Positions 5,512 to 6,154 of a DNA stretch of 6,154 nt are shown one piece after another. The notes below the pieces were generated by a model. It ran no database searches, was not told the DNA's origin, and saw only the letters and a list, made by a program, of their open reading frames with translations. The stretch is taken from contig CAJXIT010000219.1 in assembly GCA_913054055.1 (NCBI GenBank), positions 1 through 6,154 of the forward strand, written 5' to 3'. Position numbers and translations under genes: made by a program. This DNA comes from an uncultured Thalassolituus sp. (GTDB lineage Bacteria; Pseudomonadota; Gammaproteobacteria; Pseudomonadales; Oceanobacteraceae). How positions within the stretch are numbered: position 1 is the first letter of the stretch; each line of letters opens with the position of its first letter.

Positions 5512-5543
5512 TGAAGCCTAATGGATTTAAGACTTCATTGGTA
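5490..5543. repeat. two mutually exclusive hairpins upstream of the small helical-protein gene
   Basis: An 11-bp perfect inverted repeat joins TACCAATGAAG (5506-5516) to CTTCATTGGTA (5533-5543) across 16 bases. The same central segment can instead pair upstream: GGTATTT (5490-5496) with AAATACC (5503-5509). The 11-bp stem lies 18 bases past the stop codon of the enoyl reductase-like gene on the - strand and is followed there by TTTAGATC, so it may act as a weak terminator for that gene. It could also be an operator overlapping the -35 box. Confidence 0.5.
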
Positions 5544-5561
5544 GAAGGGGACTAAATAGGT

Positions 5562-6154
5562 TTAATCCAAAACGTCAAAGGTTAATCCTGCATGTTGAGT
5601 AAGACGATTAACCAAGGTTAAGCCGTATGCACTTGAAGGCGTCCAGAAGCCACCTGCTTTGTCTTCTTTTGATAGTTGAGCAAGGCAAACGGCCGCTTCT
5701 CCAAGCATTTTAGCCGTACTGCCGTAACCTGGGTCTTTATCTCCAGTGACTTTGACAGTGATCTTTTGCCCTGTGTCTGTTTTGCCAATAAAGCGCATAT
5801 CGTACATGCCTTTCTCTTGTTCCTTAGGAGAAGGGCCTTCACCGGGTTTCGGCAATACAAACCTTTCTAATAACCAACGTGTGGGTGCCATTGCAGCCAG
5901 TATCATAAAGATGTTTAACCCCCACCCCATATTGCGGGCGGTGCTTTTCCCTTTTTTTCCTTTGCCCATCATCATGGCTTCACTGTATTGAAAGTCCGTA
6001 CTATAAGCGTTATTCAATAAAGCATTGGAGCGATGTACCACGCGTGTGTTCACAACCGCCATTACAAAGGGGCCAATCCAAAGGTTGTGGTCGTCATCAA
6101 ACTCGGCACCACTGACATTATGCTGGCGAGACTTAAAGGCATGATCTTTTGGGC
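5562..6154 (-). CDS. saccharopine dehydrogenase-like / trans-acting enoyl reductase family protein (C-terminal part)
   Basis: The frame is open to the window edge, giving 196 C-terminal residues of a family usually near 400; the ATG at 6062 is internal. Visible family marks are PFVMAVVNTRVVHRSNALL (residues 28-46 of the fragment), DFQYSEAM (53-60), GYGSTAKMLGEAAV and the closing GGFWTPSSAYG...NRLTQHAGLTFDV. These match the C-terminal domain of the saccharopine dehydrogenase-like proteins that include mycobacterial trans-acting enoyl reductases. A hydrophobic stretch at about 76-90 (GWGLNIFMILAAMAP) fits the membrane-associated segment of the family. The N-terminal NAD(P)-binding Rossmann domain lies outside the window. 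In mycobacteria relatives reduce polyketide or lipid intermediates; in a gammaproteobacterium without a visible polyketide synthase the substrate is unknown, and the name saccharopine dehydrogenase should not be read as lysine metabolism. Confidence 0.88.
   Translation of the reverse strand, partial: PKDHAFKSRQHNVSGAEFDDDHNLWIGPFVMAVVNTRVVHRSNALLNNAYSTDFQYSEAMMMGKGKKGKSTARNMGWGLNIFMILAAMAPTRWLLERFVLPKPGEGPSPKEQEKGMYDMRFIGKTDTGQKITVKVTGDKDPGYGSTAKMLGEAAVCLAQLSKEDKAGGFWTPSSAYGLTLVNRLTQHAGLTFDVLD

Noticed and set aside
5618..5991. Three overlapping frames (5618-5860 -, 5676-5870 +, 5746-5991 +)
   Set aside because: All lie inside the enoyl reductase-like gene, whose frame carries clear family motifs through the whole interval.

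Overview
The window looks like a housekeeping and accessory stretch of a gammaproteobacterial chromosome, probably a marine Oceanospirillales-like or related bacterium. The basis is the moderately AT-rich DNA, a SlyD with the HGHVHG/GHHH tail, a DUF938 methyltransferase, a fatty acid desaturase of the HDxxH/HHxxHH/HxxHH type and a trans-acting enoyl reductase-like protein. This placement is inferred from protein style alone; genus cannot be read from the sequence. No phage, transposase, CRISPR, rRNA or tRNA was seen.

Layout. Bases 2-487 (+) encode the end of an AlkC-type DNA alkylation repair protein. It converges on a DUF938 SAM-dependent methyltransferase (711-1316, -), with a 223-base gap that holds nested inverted repeats and one doubtful 30-codon frame. 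The methyltransferase is divergent from a short-chain dehydrogenase (1401-2060, +), and the 84-base gap carries a readable promoter. A SlyD-type FKBP prolyl isomerase follows (2163-2645, +). Then comes about 410 bp of non-coding DNA packed with inverted repeats: a 15-bp perfect stem acting as a likely bidirectional terminator, several smaller hairpins, and a degenerate copy of what looks like a dispersed palindromic repeat. Downstream is a stand-alone HEPN-type protein (3060-3731, +), then a membrane fatty acid desaturase (3917-5041, +). The desaturase ends at a strong bidirectional terminator, which it shares with a convergent gene for a small helical protein of unknown function (5120-5449, -). 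The last gene, cut by the window edge, is the C-terminal half of a saccharopine dehydrogenase-like/trans-acting enoyl reductase family protein (5562-6154, -).

The genes do not form one pathway. Most have their own intergenic control regions, so this reads as single-gene transcription units. The desaturase and the enoyl reductase-like protein could both bear on lipid metabolism, but they lie on opposite strands with an unknown gene between them. The most unusual parts are the structured block at 2672-2917 just upstream of the HEPN gene, the HEPN gene with no visible partner, and the 5483-5543 region, where a predicted promoter is embedded in two mutually exclusive hairpins. I did not find convincing evidence of a new multi-gene system.
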